From the NCBI GenBank assembly GCA_009782915.1, contig WRIC01000015.1, forward strand, positions 1 through 41,820: a stretch of 41,820 nucleotides of DNA. The letters are read 5' to 3'. The translations under genes and the position numbers were made by a program. The notes under the pieces are model-generated. The model did not search any database, had not been told where the DNA came from, and saw nothing but the letters and a program-made list of their open reading frames with translations. This document shows positions 24,727-33,111 of the stretch, one piece after another. Position 1 is the stretch's first letter; every line of letters begins with the position of its first letter. The DNA comes from Propionibacteriaceae bacterium (GTDB lineage Bacteria; Actinomycetota; Actinomycetes; Propionibacteriales; Propionibacteriaceae).

Positions 24727-27299
24727 GCTAAGCCTGCCATCACTCTCGCCTGATAGGGAAGAATCCCACCATGACGGAGATAGCGCTCTTCTGTGGGGGT
24801 ATCGACCCTCAAGATGGCAAGATGTCGTGAACCATCGACCACAACATCAACAACCCGCTCCAAGTGATCAGTGAGTCCTTCAATTGAAATAACCTCAGTC
24901 CCGGTGATCCCCCAGGTTTCAGCGGATTCGCCTTCCAGGAATTGCAGAGGAAGGATGCCCATACCAACAAGATTAGAGCGGTGGATTCTTTCATAACTTT
25001 GAGCGATCACGGCACGTACTCCCAACAGAGAAGTCCCTTTGGCAGCCCAGTCACGACTAGAGCCTGATCCATATTCCTGACCGGCGAAGATCACCAGCGG
25101 TGTTTTCTGTTCGAGATACCCCTGCGATGCTTCAAAGATAGACACCATGGGTTTGTCTGCTTGAGTCAGATCGAGGGTGTATCCCCCTTCAACACCAGGA
25201 ACCATCTTGTTGCGTAGGCGAATATTGGCGAAGGTGCCACGAACCATGACCTCATGGTTGCCTCGCCTGGACCCAAAGGAGTTGAAGTCTTTAACCTCAA
25301 CACCGCGCTCACGCAGGTAGGCTCCTGCTGGTGAATCCTCCTTGATGGAACCAGCTGGGGAAATATGGTCGGTGGTGACCGAATCCCCCAGGACGAGCAG
25401 GATTCGCCCATCAGTGATGTTGGTGAGCTCTGCAGGGGTGTGGGACATGTCGTCAAAATAGGGTGCGCGACGAATGTAGGTGGAGTCTTTCCAGGGGTAG
25501 TGAATGCTTTCTTGGCTCACCATGTCCTGCCAGCGGGAAGATCCAGTGAACACACTGGAGTATCGGGCAGTGAACATGGTGGGGTCTACACAGTTGCTAA
25601 CCACGGAAGCAATCTCCGCCTCGGTGGGCCACAGGTCCTTGAGATAGACGTTCTGGCCTGTGGGGTCTGTTCCAACAGGTTCGCTCGCGAAGTCAATATC
25701 CATCGTCCCGGCTAGTGCATAGGCCACGACCAGTGGTGGACTGGCAAGGTAATTCATTCGTACGTCAGGAGATATCCTTCCCTCAAAGTTACGGTTTCCG
25801 CTGAGGACCGCTGTGGCCACCACGCCGGCATCAACCGCCTTTTTCACCTCGGGTGTTACTGGCCCAGAATTGCCGATACAGGTGACACAGCCGTACCCGA
25901 CCAAAGAGAAACCGAGGGCTGCCAAAGGTTCACTCAACCCTGCACGGTCCAGGTAATCGGTGACCACTTGGGAGCCGGGAGCTAGGGTGGTTTTCACCCA
26001 AGGATCAACTGTCAAGGATCTTTCCACCGCTTTGTGGGCCAAGAGCCCGGCAGCGATCATGACCGATGGATTCGATGTATTAGTGCAACTCGTGATCGAC
26101 GCAATCGCCACCACTCCTGAACTGATCTGACCAGCACCAGTGGACACTGTTGTTGGGGTGTGGCCCCCATCGTGCAGTGCCTGGCGAAAAGCGGTCTGGG
26201 AACCAGCCAGGTCGATGCGATCCTGGGGACGCTTGGGTCCCGAAATCGAGGGACAGGCTTGACCCAGATCAATGACAAGATTCTCTGAGTAGGCCACCTG
26301 CTTCGAGCCCCAGAACCCCTGTGCTTTGGCATAGGCTTCCACCACGGCGCAGTGGTGCGGGTCACGCCCGGTCATCGTGAGATAGTCAATGGTTCGAGAA
26401 TCAATCGGGAACAAACAGGCCGTTGAACCATACTCGGGGCTCATATTGGAGATAGTTGCCCTGGTTTCCAAGGCAAGGGATTCCACAGCCTCGCCATAGA
26501 ATTCAACAAATTTGCCGACAACGCCATGGTGGCGAAGCTTCTGAGTAATGAGCAAGACCAAGTCGGTGGAGGTCACACCCGCAGCAAGATCACCAACCAG
26601 TTCAACCCCCACGACACAGGGAAGGGTCATGGAGATAGGTTGACCCAACATGGCAGCTTCGGCTTCGATTCCACCCACACCCCAGCCGAGGACTCCTAAC
26701 CCATTAACCATGGTGGTATGTGAGTCGGTTCCCACACAGGTGTCGGGGTGGAGCAGATCACCGTCGACCACGACAACCCTGGCGAGGTGCTCAATGTTGA
26801 CTTGGTGAACGATCCCTGTTCCCGGTGGTACGACATGGAAATTCTGGAAGGACTCTTGGCCCCATTTCAGGAACTCATAACGCTCGGTGTTCCGCGAAAA
26901 TTCAAAGTCAACATTCCGGGTGAAAGATACCCCAGAGCCGAAGTCATCTGCTACCACCGAGTGATCGATGACTAATTCTGTGGGTACGCGAGGGTTCACG
27001 AGCTCGGGGTTCCCCCCTAAGTTGCTCACAGCTTCTCGCAGTGTTGCCAAATCAACCACACAAGGAACACCCGTGAAATCCTGCATGACTACTCTCGCTG
27101 GGCTGAATTCTATTTCCTGGTCCAGGTCCGATCCAGGGCTCCACGATCTCAGAGCCTCGATTTGGGCTGGATCTGCCCCCTGGCGGATCAGGTTCTCCGC
27201 AACAATCGCCACACTGCGTGGCACGCGCGCGGAGATATCTGCGACAGAATAATACTGGTAAGTGTGTGAGCCTACAGTGAGTGTTTGGGTGGCAGTCAT
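24723..27299 (-). CDS. acnA: aconitate hydratase A
   Basis: Isomerises citrate to isocitrate in the TCA cycle with a [4Fe-4S] cluster. The 858-residue protein has SCTNTSNPSVM and GYGCVTCIGNSGP, which hold the three cluster cysteines, plus VMQDFTGVPCVVDLA, GTDSHTTMVNGLGVLGWGVGGIEAEA and the C-terminal swivel motifs GDSVTTDHISPAGSI and QEYGSGSSRDWAAKG. The start MTATQTLTVG is chosen because AGGAAGGAATGACC precedes ATG 27299; ATG 27305 is a close alternative, and the open frame runs to 27407. A promoter is likely at 27319-27347. First gene of acnA-membrane protein-dxs. Confidence 0.96.
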   Translation of the reverse strand: MTATQTLTVGSHTYQYYSVADISARVPRSVAIVAENLIRQGADPAQIEALRSWSPGSDLDQEIEFSPARVVMQDFTGVPCVVDLATLREAVSNLGGNPELVNPRVPTELVIDHSVVADDFGSGVSFTRNVDFEFSRNTERYEFLKWGQESFQNFHVVPPGTGIVHQVNIEHLARVVVVDGDLLHPDTCVGTDSHTTMVNGLGVLGWGVGGIEAEAAMLGQPISMTLPCVVGVELVGDLAAGVTSTDLVLLITQKLRHHGVVGKFVEFYGEAVESLALETRATISNMSPEYGSTACLFPIDSRTIDYLTMTGRDPHHCAVVEAYAKAQGFWGSKQVAYSENLVIDLGQACPSISGPKRPQDRIDLAGSQTAFRQALHDGGHTPTTVSTGAGQISSGVVAIASITSCTNTSNPSVMIAAGLLAHKAVERSLTVDPWVKTTLAPGSQVVTDYLDRAGLSEPLAALGFSLVGYGCVTCIGNSGPVTPEVKKAVDAGVVATAVLSGNRNFEGRISPDVRMNYLASPPLVVAYALAGTMDIDFASEPVGTDPTGQNVYLKDLWPTEAEIASVVSNCVDPTMFTARYSSVFTGSSRWQDMVSQESIHYPWKDSTYIRRAPYFDDMSHTPAELTNITDGRILLVLGDSVTTDHISPAGSIKEDSPAGAYLRERGVEVKDFNSFGSRRGNHEVMVRGTFANIRLRNKMVPGVEGGYTLDLTQADKPMVSIFEASQGYLEQKTPLVIFAGQEYGSGSSRDWAAKGTSLLGVRAVIAQSYERIHRSNLVGMGILPLQFLEGESAETWGITGTEVISIEGLTDHLERVVDVVVDGSRHLAILRVDTPTEERYLRHGGILPYQARVMAGLA

Positions 27300-27318
27300 G
27301 GTCATTCCTTCCTGGGTA

Positions 27319-27347
27319 TCTATCCTAATGGTTGGTCTATGGGTCAA
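27319..27347 (-). promoter_or_regulatory. possible acnA promoter
   Basis: On the minus strand TTGACC (27347-27342) is followed after 17 bases by GATAGA (27324-27319), 20 bases before the acnA start. The -35 is good (5 of 6), the -10 poor. It overlaps the last codons of the upstream methyltransferase gene. Confidence 0.35.
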
Positions 27348-28503
27348 TTGTTGTTCGTCCCAGGACCGCCACACACTCCACATGGTGGGTGAGCGGAAAG
27401 AGATCAAATCCGCGCAAAGACTCCATCTGATAACCGAGCTCAGCGAAGATCCCCACGTCGCGCGCTAACGCTACAGGGTCACAGGCGACATAGACGACGC
27501 GCTCAGGGTGCGCCTGGGCGACCAGCTGGACTCCCCTGCGACCCAACCCACTGCGAGGTGGATCACACACGATGACTGAGTAGGCGCCAGGTGGGGTCTG
27601 CTCCAAGGCAACCAGGGCGTCCATGGCTAAGGCTTCCACCTGATAATCCCGGGCATTAGTGGTGAGGTGCTTGACTGCTGCAGTGGATTTTTCGACAGCG
27701 GTGACAGGTCTGCCTATCACCTCGGCAAGAGGGATCGCAAAAAGGCCCACGCCACTGTAGAGGTCTAAAACTGATCCGGCTGTTTCACCAACTGCATCAA
27801 TGACTGCCTCGATCAAAACCCGTGGTGCCTCACGGTGAACCTGGAAGAACCCTCGGGCGTCCACCATGAAATCCCAGGCTCCGTAGGCGGTGGCAATCGA
27901 CTCATGGACGACGTCTGTCGATGAGTCGCCCACAACCGCTAACCCTGAGTGGGAAGCCCACACATAGTGAAGCTTCTTGCCCTGGTGGCGACCGGTGGAG
28001 TCGGTGGCGAGTTGTTCTTGAATCCGCTCATGGGCTAACGGCATCGAATCGATATCGATGAGTTGGTGGGAGCGGGCCCCAAACATTGCCACGTGGCCTT
28101 GGTCATTGAGGTTGACGACCAAACGAGTACGCCATCGCAGCCCTTGGTTGACCAGATCGTGGCCCGTTGCCTCAACATTCACATCAACGTAGAGGTGGGC
28201 CAATCGCGCTAAGTGAGTTTCCAGGACGCGAGCCTTCCACCGTAACCCTGCCTCAAAGCTGACATGTCCAAGGTTTGCTCCTCCCACCAGGGTTTCTTCA
28301 GCCAGTGGCCACACATGGGTAACACGATCCGGGGAGGCCTCAATCACTTTCACAGTATGCCCGTACCACATCCGTGATTTCTTGTTCGTGATCTCGATCT
28401 CCACAGTTTCTTGAGGTAGAGCACCCGAGACGAAGACAACAATTCCTTCATGACGGGCCACACACCATCCACCGTGGGCTATATCTGTGGTGTGAACAAT
28501 CAT
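27337..28503 (-). CDS. TrmA/RlmD-like RNA uracil-5 methyltransferase
   Basis: A 388-residue SAM-dependent methyltransferase. Residues 1-55 form a TRAM RNA-binding domain (DIAHGGWCVARHEGIVVFVSGALPQE split by short turns). The catalytic domain has LDLYSGVGLFAIPLA (SAM motif), VEKS, CDPPRSGLG and YVACDPVALARD, whose Cys is the nucleophile on uracil C5. The cluster-binding Cys pattern usual in RlmD (C...CGGC before QH) is absent: the stretch reads EETLVGGANLGHVSF. So it may lack the [4Fe-4S] cluster. Whether tRNA or rRNA is the substrate cannot be told. It lies just upstream of acnA on the same strand, the usual actinobacterial order. Confidence 0.9.
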   Translation of the reverse strand: MIVHTTDIAHGGWCVARHEGIVVFVSGALPQETVEIEITNKKSRMWYGHTVKVIEASPDRVTHVWPLAEETLVGGANLGHVSFEAGLRWKARVLETHLARLAHLYVDVNVEATGHDLVNQGLRWRTRLVVNLNDQGHVAMFGARSHQLIDIDSMPLAHERIQEQLATDSTGRHQGKKLHYVWASHSGLAVVGDSSTDVVHESIATAYGAWDFMVDARGFFQVHREAPRVLIEAVIDAVGETAGSVLDLYSGVGLFAIPLAEVIGRPVTAVEKSTAAVKHLTTNARDYQVEALAMDALVALEQTPPGAYSVIVCDPPRSGLGRRGVQLVAQAHPERVVYVACDPVALARDVGIFAELGYQMESLRGFDLFPLTHHVECVAVLGRTTIDP

Positions 28504-28590
28504 GGACTACTCGCCTTACCTATGTTGTTGGCCTGATTCACCCTAGCCCAGTAGCGGACAATCCCCCACCCATCCTCTATGATGTTGATC

Positions 28591-29118
28591 ATGACTCAAC
28601 CTCCCTACAACCCTGGCCCCGCCGGTGGTTTTCCTCCAGCTCCCTCCTACCAACAGCCATCTGAGCAGGTTCCCCCCTATCAGCCCAACCCCAGCTACGG
28701 GGTTCCTGGAGCTCAGCCTTACCCCGAGATGCAGTCCTACCCAGGAATGGGTGTCGGCCTCACCCAAGAAAAGAAATCTCCACTGTTGGGAATCATTGCC
28801 TTGTCTACCGTCGGCATCACGGGCATCATCTGGTTTATTACCTCCATGAGCTTCTTCAACGCAATGATTAGAATCCTGGGCCCTGATCTCGACACCACTT
28901 ACATGACTGATGCACAAACAGAAGCGATCATGGGCCCTGCTATGGTGCTCATGCTGGTGTCATTGGTGGGCATCGTTGGTTTAGTTCTTTCCATTGTGGC
29001 CACTGCTTCAAACAAGGGCCGGGGATATGGGATTGTCGGCATCATTCTCGCAGTGATCCTTCCGGTCCTTCTGTTCTTTATTGCGGCAACAGTGGCTGTT
29101 GCTCAGAACGGTCTATGA
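28591..29118 (+). CDS. membrane protein with Pro/Tyr-rich N-terminus
   Basis: A 175-residue protein. Residues 1-58 are rich in Pro, Tyr, Gln and Gly (PPYNPGPAGGFPPAP, PPYQPNPSYG) and likely unstructured. Three hydrophobic helices follow: LLGIIALSTVGITGIIWFIT, a middle VLMLVSLVGIVGLVLSIVAT and a last IVGIILAVILPVLLFFIAAT. The layout resembles DUF4190-type actinobacterial membrane proteins. The start MTQPPYNPG at 28591 is preferred; no clear ribosome site is seen. Function unknown. In related genomes this site often carries potassium-uptake genes; none are here. Confidence 0.7.
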   Translation: MTQPPYNPGPAGGFPPAPSYQQPSEQVPPYQPNPSYGVPGAQPYPEMQSYPGMGVGLTQEKKSPLLGIIALSTVGITGIIWFITSMSFFNAMIRILGPDLDTTYMTDAQTEAIMGPAMVLMLVSLVGIVGLVLSIVATASNKGRGYGIVGIILAVILPVLLFFIAATVAVAQNGL

Positions 29119-29123
29119 TCACC

Positions 29124-29747
29124 CTAGTTCAGTGAATCTCCTGGGGTGAGTCCCAGGACAGCTCCGGGCATCATTGCTTCCTCACCCCTGCGTACGATGA
29201 TGTTGCGCATGAATTCAACCAGCGGTGCTGACACCCCCATGCCTGACAGATCGATAGCGGCTTGACCGAGAAACCGAACATTCAGAACCCATCTGGGCCC
29301 AGCGATGAGCCAGTCTCGTACTGGCACCAGGTTCGCCCGACCACGATCATCGACCACCGTCATGACTCGACGTATTTCAGTCCCAAAAGGTCCCTTAGCC
29401 AACTCAGTATCCTTCGGTGGGGATTCCTCCAGGAACACCTCACGCAACTCTGAACAAAAACCTGGAGAACTTGGAGCGGCATAGGCACTCACCTGCATGG
29501 CAACATCAGAGTCTTTTTCCACGACAAGAAACATGGCAGTGGTGGTGTCAGGGGCGGTGACGAGTTTCAAGGAGAGCCCCTCATCGGGAGTAATGATGAG
29601 AGCCCCCAGATCGATTCTGTCCACCTCATCATCATGGAGATCGACTTCAGCGATATCGAAGGGACCGTCCTCGCGCCAGTCCTGGCTTTCGTCATAGCGC
29701 GACCACTGATCGGCGTGTTCCTCAGTTAACTGATGATCCTTGCTCAT
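29124..29747 (-). CDS. DUF3710 family protein
   Basis: A 207-residue acidic protein. WREDGPFDIAEVD, DRIDLGALIITP, GLSLKLV, MFLVVEKDSDVAMQVSAYAAP, PFGTEIRRVM, DWLIAGPRWVLNVRFLG and FMRNIIVRRG are the successive conserved blocks of DUF3710. AAAGGA precedes two adjacent ATGs; the second one (29747) shares its A with the dut stop (TGATG), so the genes are coupled. The dut-DUF3710 pairing is standard in actinomycetes. Function unknown. Confidence 0.9.
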   Translation of the reverse strand: MSKDHQLTEEHADQWSRYDESQDWREDGPFDIAEVDLHDDEVDRIDLGALIITPDEGLSLKLVTAPDTTTAMFLVVEKDSDVAMQVSAYAAPSSPGFCSELREVFLEESPPKDTELAKGPFGTEIRRVMTVVDDRGRANLVPVRDWLIAGPRWVLNVRFLGQAAIDLSGMGVSAPLVEFMRNIIVRRGEEAMMPGAVLGLTPGDSLN

Positions 29748-30238
29748 CATTGTCCTTTCTGTTGAGCAGAGATGGTTTCATCATGAACCCAGGCTGAAAC
29801 TCCCCCAGTGGACCCGAAACCTTGGCTTCCCCTGGTTGTTAGAGTGAGGCTGTCCACTTGAGAAAAACGAGCCTGGCATACTGGCTGGATCACCAGTTGT
29901 GCAATGAAGTCACCGCAAGCAAGACGGATCTCGGTTGTTGGATCAGTGTTGATGAGGCAGACCTTGATTTCACCACGGTACCCTGCATCAATCACACCGG
30001 GGCTGTTGACGATTCCTAGTCCACTGCGCACAGCAAGCCCCGAACGCGGATGAATGAAACCAGCGTACCCATCGGGAATAGCGATACACACCCCTGTGGG
30101 CACCAACTGGCGGGCACCGGGCGCCAACACAATATCCTCAACAGTTGCCAGGTCGCTGCCTGCGTCACCATCATGACCATAGCGAGGAAGAATCCCGCGC
30201 GGATGGACCAAGGCCACCTCAACGTCTATCTCATTCAT
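29747..30238 (-). CDS. dut: dUTP diphosphatase
   Basis: Hydrolyses dUTP to dUMP and PPi, keeping uracil out of DNA and supplying dUMP for thymidylate. The 163-residue trimeric-type enzyme shows the five motifs: [47 protein letters not shown] and the C-terminal [11 protein letters not shown] arm that closes on the phosphates. GAGGTGATC precedes ATG 30238. Complete. Confidence 0.96.
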   Translation of the reverse strand: MNEIDVEVALVHPRGILPRYGHDGDAGSDLATVEDIVLAPGARQLVPTGVCIAIPDGYAGFIHPRSGLAVRSGLGIVNSPGVIDAGYRGEIKVCLINTDPTTEIRLACGDFIAQLVIQPVCQARFSQVDSLTLTTRGSQGFGSTGGVSAWVHDETISAQQKGQ

Positions 30239-30313
30239 GATCACCTCTTCACTTGTGGAAAAATCATCGCAGACTAGACTAGCTGGTAAACAAGAAAAGA
30301 AGGCGAGGAGACC

Positions 30314-30577
30314 ATGGATAAGATCATTCTCAACCGCGTGTACGCTACTGCCATCTCCGCGGCAGTCACCTTTCTCACTGGTTTTGGTTTGAGAAAGATC
30401 TGGACGATGGCCACCGGTGGCGAGCCACCCAACCCTGAGGATCCTGATGTTCCCGTACGCCAGGCACTGATCTGGTTCCTCGCTTCAGGGGTGGGTGTCG
30501 GGCTCGCCCAACTGCTTTTTCAGCGCTCCATTGCCCAGCGAATGAAAATACTGGCCGAAGGCAATCCGCGGGTCTAA
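30314..30577 (+). CDS. DUF4235 family membrane protein
   Basis: An 87-residue protein with two membrane segments: [20 protein letters not shown] and, after a [14 protein letters not shown] loop, [20 protein letters not shown]. This is the DUF4235 layout. GGCGAGGAGACC is a good ribosome site. Its last four bases overlap the end of the convergent DUF4193 gene. Function unknown. Confidence 0.87.
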   Translation: MDKIILNRVYATAISAAVTFLTGFGLRKIWTMATGGEPPNPEDPDVPVRQALIWFLASGVGVGLAQLLFQRSIAQRMKILAEGNPRV

Positions 30578-30870
30578 ACGCAGTCCACGCAGTATTCTTT
30601 GCCACGCTTCGTGGTGGCGATCTGGGAACGATTCTTCACCAGAAAACACCCAGCGCAGGCAAATTCATCAGTTTGGCGTGGAACCACCCGTACTGTTAAT
30701 TCCTCATTGGAGAGATCAGCACCTGGCAACTCAAAGCTTTCCGCTGCTTCAGCTTCATCCTCATCCACCGAACCGGAATTCTTATCGTTTCTCCTGGTTT
30801 TCAACTCCTCTATGGAATCCTCAGATATTTCTTCATCTGACTTCCGTGGAGCATCATAATCAGTTGCCAT
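30574..30870 (-). CDS. DUF4193 family protein
   Basis: A 98-residue acidic protein starting MATDYDAPRKSDEE, with a central acidic stretch, then LTVRVVPRQTDEFACAGCFL and KEYCVDC: two CxxC pairs that probably bind zinc. These are the marks of DUF4193, an actinobacterial family found next to dut and sepH. Function unknown. The 198 bases from its start to sepH carry no clear gene other than a possible sepH N-terminal remnant. Confidence 0.9.
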   Translation of the reverse strand: MATDYDAPRKSDEEISEDSIEELKTRRNDKNSGSVDEDEAEAAESFELPGADLSNEELTVRVVPRQTDEFACAGCFLVKNRSQIATTKRGKEYCVDCV

Positions 30871-31068
30871 GGAACCCGCTCACCTCTTTCATCGAATTGT
30901 TACGGCACATATATAGCACTAACTCGCCGAGATTTCCACCTGAGAGAAAATCGTCCCAAGAAAATGCGCTGAAAACAGGTGGAAAGTGGCAGGATTCTCC
31001 ATGTACTTGGTTCGTGGTGGATAATGAGCGTGAGGGATTTCACGCCCGCGAGTTGAGAGGACGCCTTC

Positions 31069-31944
31069 ATGCAGAGTGCAATGACCCCTCGTGACATCCA
31101 AATGAGGATTCGTTGCGGTGAGTCACTCGAGGATGTCATCGCACAATCAGGGATGCCTGCTGATCGTGTGGAAGGATTCGCTGCCCCCATTCTTGCTGAG
31201 CGCCACCACATCACTGAAACAGCGCTTGCCTCTGCGGTACGTCGCCAAGGGGAGACAGTCTCCTCACGGAGGTTACGTCAGGCTGTCGCTGAGGCACTGT
31301 TGGAAACAGGGCAGGATATCGACGACCTCACCTGGGATTCATGGAGACGCTCCGACGGGCGTTGGATTGTTCAAGGAACCTCCGGGCAGACAATGCCTCG
31401 TTTCTTATATGACTCCCACGGGAATTTCTCGGTTGCCGAGAACGATCAGGCCCGCATCATCATTGGGGATCTTCCCTTAAGGTCGCCGGTCGACTCGCAG
31501 GGGGAAACAACTGGTCAACTTGAATTGCGACCTTCTCCCATTCAATTTGACTTAGGCGAGGAACCCACGGTGGGTCTACCTCCACGTGAGGATGAGGATT
31601 CGGTCACTTCGGGCTTCCCCGAGGACTCTTTACGCAATGATATCGATCTTCTTTATGACATGATTTCCACCACAGACGAGGATTCTGTACGAATTTTTAG
31701 AGGGTTGCGGGAATCCCCCACCCTCCTGGATTCACCTGACCAACCGTCTTTACTGGGCGATGGTGGCGAGGAATCCACGAAGCATCTTCGCGGAGGAAGT
31801 CTGCCACCACCACCCACGACTGTTTCTCCCAGAAGTGAACCCACTCCTGCCACACCACTGGAGGAAACCAAGAAGCCTCGAAAGTCGAGGAAACGCGCTT
31901 CTGTTCCTGCCTGGGATGACATTATTTTCGGTGGCAAGTCCTAG
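31069..31944 (+). CDS. sepH: septation protein SepH (DUF3071), shortened N-terminus
   Basis: SepH helps FtsZ assemble at the division site in actinomycetes. The conserved helix-turn-helix core begins MTPRDIQMRIRCGESLEDVI, then GMPADRVEGFAAPILAERHHITETA and LTWDSWRRSDGRWIVQG, all diagnostic. The acidic, low-complexity middle and the basic tail (KKPRKSRKRASVPAWDDIIFG) are also typical. The frame has a stop at 31054-31056 and starts at ATG 31069 behind GAGAGGA, so the usual 60-70 residue N-terminal beta region is missing. Another frame just upstream encodes WFVVDNEREGFHARELRGRL, which resembles that lost part; a frameshift is possible. Confidence 0.88.
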   Translation: MQSAMTPRDIQMRIRCGESLEDVIAQSGMPADRVEGFAAPILAERHHITETALASAVRRQGETVSSRRLRQAVAEALLETGQDIDDLTWDSWRRSDGRWIVQGTSGQTMPRFLYDSHGNFSVAENDQARIIIGDLPLRSPVDSQGETTGQLELRPSPIQFDLGEEPTVGLPPREDEDSVTSGFPEDSLRNDIDLLYDMISTTDEDSVRIFRGLRESPTLLDSPDQPSLLGDGGEESTKHLRGGSLPPPPTTVSPRSEPTPATPLEETKKPRKSRKRASVPAWDDIIFGGKS

Positions 31945-31970
31945 ACTTCTGACCCACCAGAAAGGCACCT

Positions 31971-33023
31971 GTGCGCAAACGACCATTCTTTGCGGCTCGC
32001 ATCGAAAAATACCTCAACCGCCAAATTGGTGTTGCTCTTCGCCGTTTCGGTTGGCGGGACACGGTGGTGGGGTATACCGGTTACGGTAGCCAGGAAAGAC
32101 TGCGTGTCTTGGGGCGAGTGATTCTTGCTCCTCGTGGTGGAGTGGTCGCCACCACCCGTGAGGAAGCCTGGGGGGCTCGACGCGGATGGCGGAACTTCAT
32201 CTCTATTCCTTCGGTGAACCGCCCGGTCCAAGTCAGTGTTGGTGGGCGAGTGACCAAAGCTATCACCGACCGTAACGGTTATGTGGACATTGCTGTCTCG
32301 GGTCATCATCTGGCTCCTGGTTGGCATCAGGTCAACATTTCAACTGGTGATGGCGAACCCACACAATCCCCTGTGTTGGTCATCAGCCAGCATCAACGTT
32401 TCGGGATCATCTCCGACATCGATGACACGATCATCACTAGTTTTCTTCCGCGTTTGATGATCGCCGCCTACAATTCTTTCATCCTCCAAGAATCAGCCCG
32501 CGTACCTATCGCAGGGATGTCTGGGATGTATTCCACTATTCTTCGCAAGAATCCTGGTGCACCCTTGATCTATCTATCTACTGGAGCCTGGTCCACTAAG
32601 CCATTTCTGGAGAGATTCATTGGTCGTCACGGTTATCCTTCGGGTCCGATGTTGCTCACCGATTGGGGGCCCACTCACACTGGTTGGTTCCGTTCCGGGC
32701 CGGATCATAAACGTGCGGCATTGAGGGCTCTTGCTCGTGATTTCCCTCAGATTCAGTGGTTGCTCATTGGTGACGATGGACAGCATGATCCGGGGATCTA
32801 TGCTGAGTTTGCTCGCCGATTCCCCCAGAACGTGGCCGGGATTGCTATCCGCCAACTTCCCTCAGTTGAACAAGTTCTTGCCCATGGTACGCCAGGGGAG
32901 CTCGCGGTGTTTTCTGCTCAAACACCCACCCAAATCCGTGAGGTTCGTGCCCCAGATGGCCACCAGTTACTTCCGTTGGTCTTGGAGATGCTGGAGCAAC
33001 GCCATGGCGGTGACAACAGCTAA
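31971..33023 (+). CDS. App1-type phosphatidate phosphatase-like protein (DUF2183)
   Basis: A 350-residue protein with an N-terminal beta domain (RVLGRVILAP through GWHQVNIST) and a C-terminal HAD-like phosphatase domain. The HAD motif SDIDDTI is at residues 149-153 for DIDDT; LIYLSTGAW gives the second motif, DHKRAALRAL the Lys, and LLIGDDGQHDPGIY the acidic motif. These match App1/DUF2183 proteins, related to phosphatidate phosphatase; the bacterial substrate is not known. GTG start behind AAAGG. It lies 26 bases after sepH and likely shares its transcript. Confidence 0.88.
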   Translation: MRKRPFFAARIEKYLNRQIGVALRRFGWRDTVVGYTGYGSQERLRVLGRVILAPRGGVVATTREEAWGARRGWRNFISIPSVNRPVQVSVGGRVTKAITDRNGYVDIAVSGHHLAPGWHQVNISTGDGEPTQSPVLVISQHQRFGIISDIDDTIITSFLPRLMIAAYNSFILQESARVPIAGMSGMYSTILRKNPGAPLIYLSTGAWSTKPFLERFIGRHGYPSGPMLLTDWGPTHTGWFRSGPDHKRAALRALARDFPQIQWLLIGDDGQHDPGIYAEFARRFPQNVAGIAIRQLPSVEQVLAHGTPGELAVFSAQTPTQIREVRAPDGHQLLPLVLEMLEQRHGGDNS

Positions 33024-33034
33024 TCTCTCCTTGT

Positions 33035-33058
33035 GACACACGTCAGGTCGGGTGTGTC
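33035..33058 (+). other. hairpin upstream of parC
   Basis: GACACAC (33035-33041) pairs with GTGTGTC (33052-33058) across ten bases. No T run follows directly (TTCGGCTTGTG), so termination is doubtful; it sits between the App1-like gene and the topoisomerase gene. Confidence 0.4.
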
Positions 33059-33111
33059 TTCGGCTTGTGTCCCCCCAGTCGCGGTAGCATAGCCCAGTTA
33101 GAGGAGCACTG

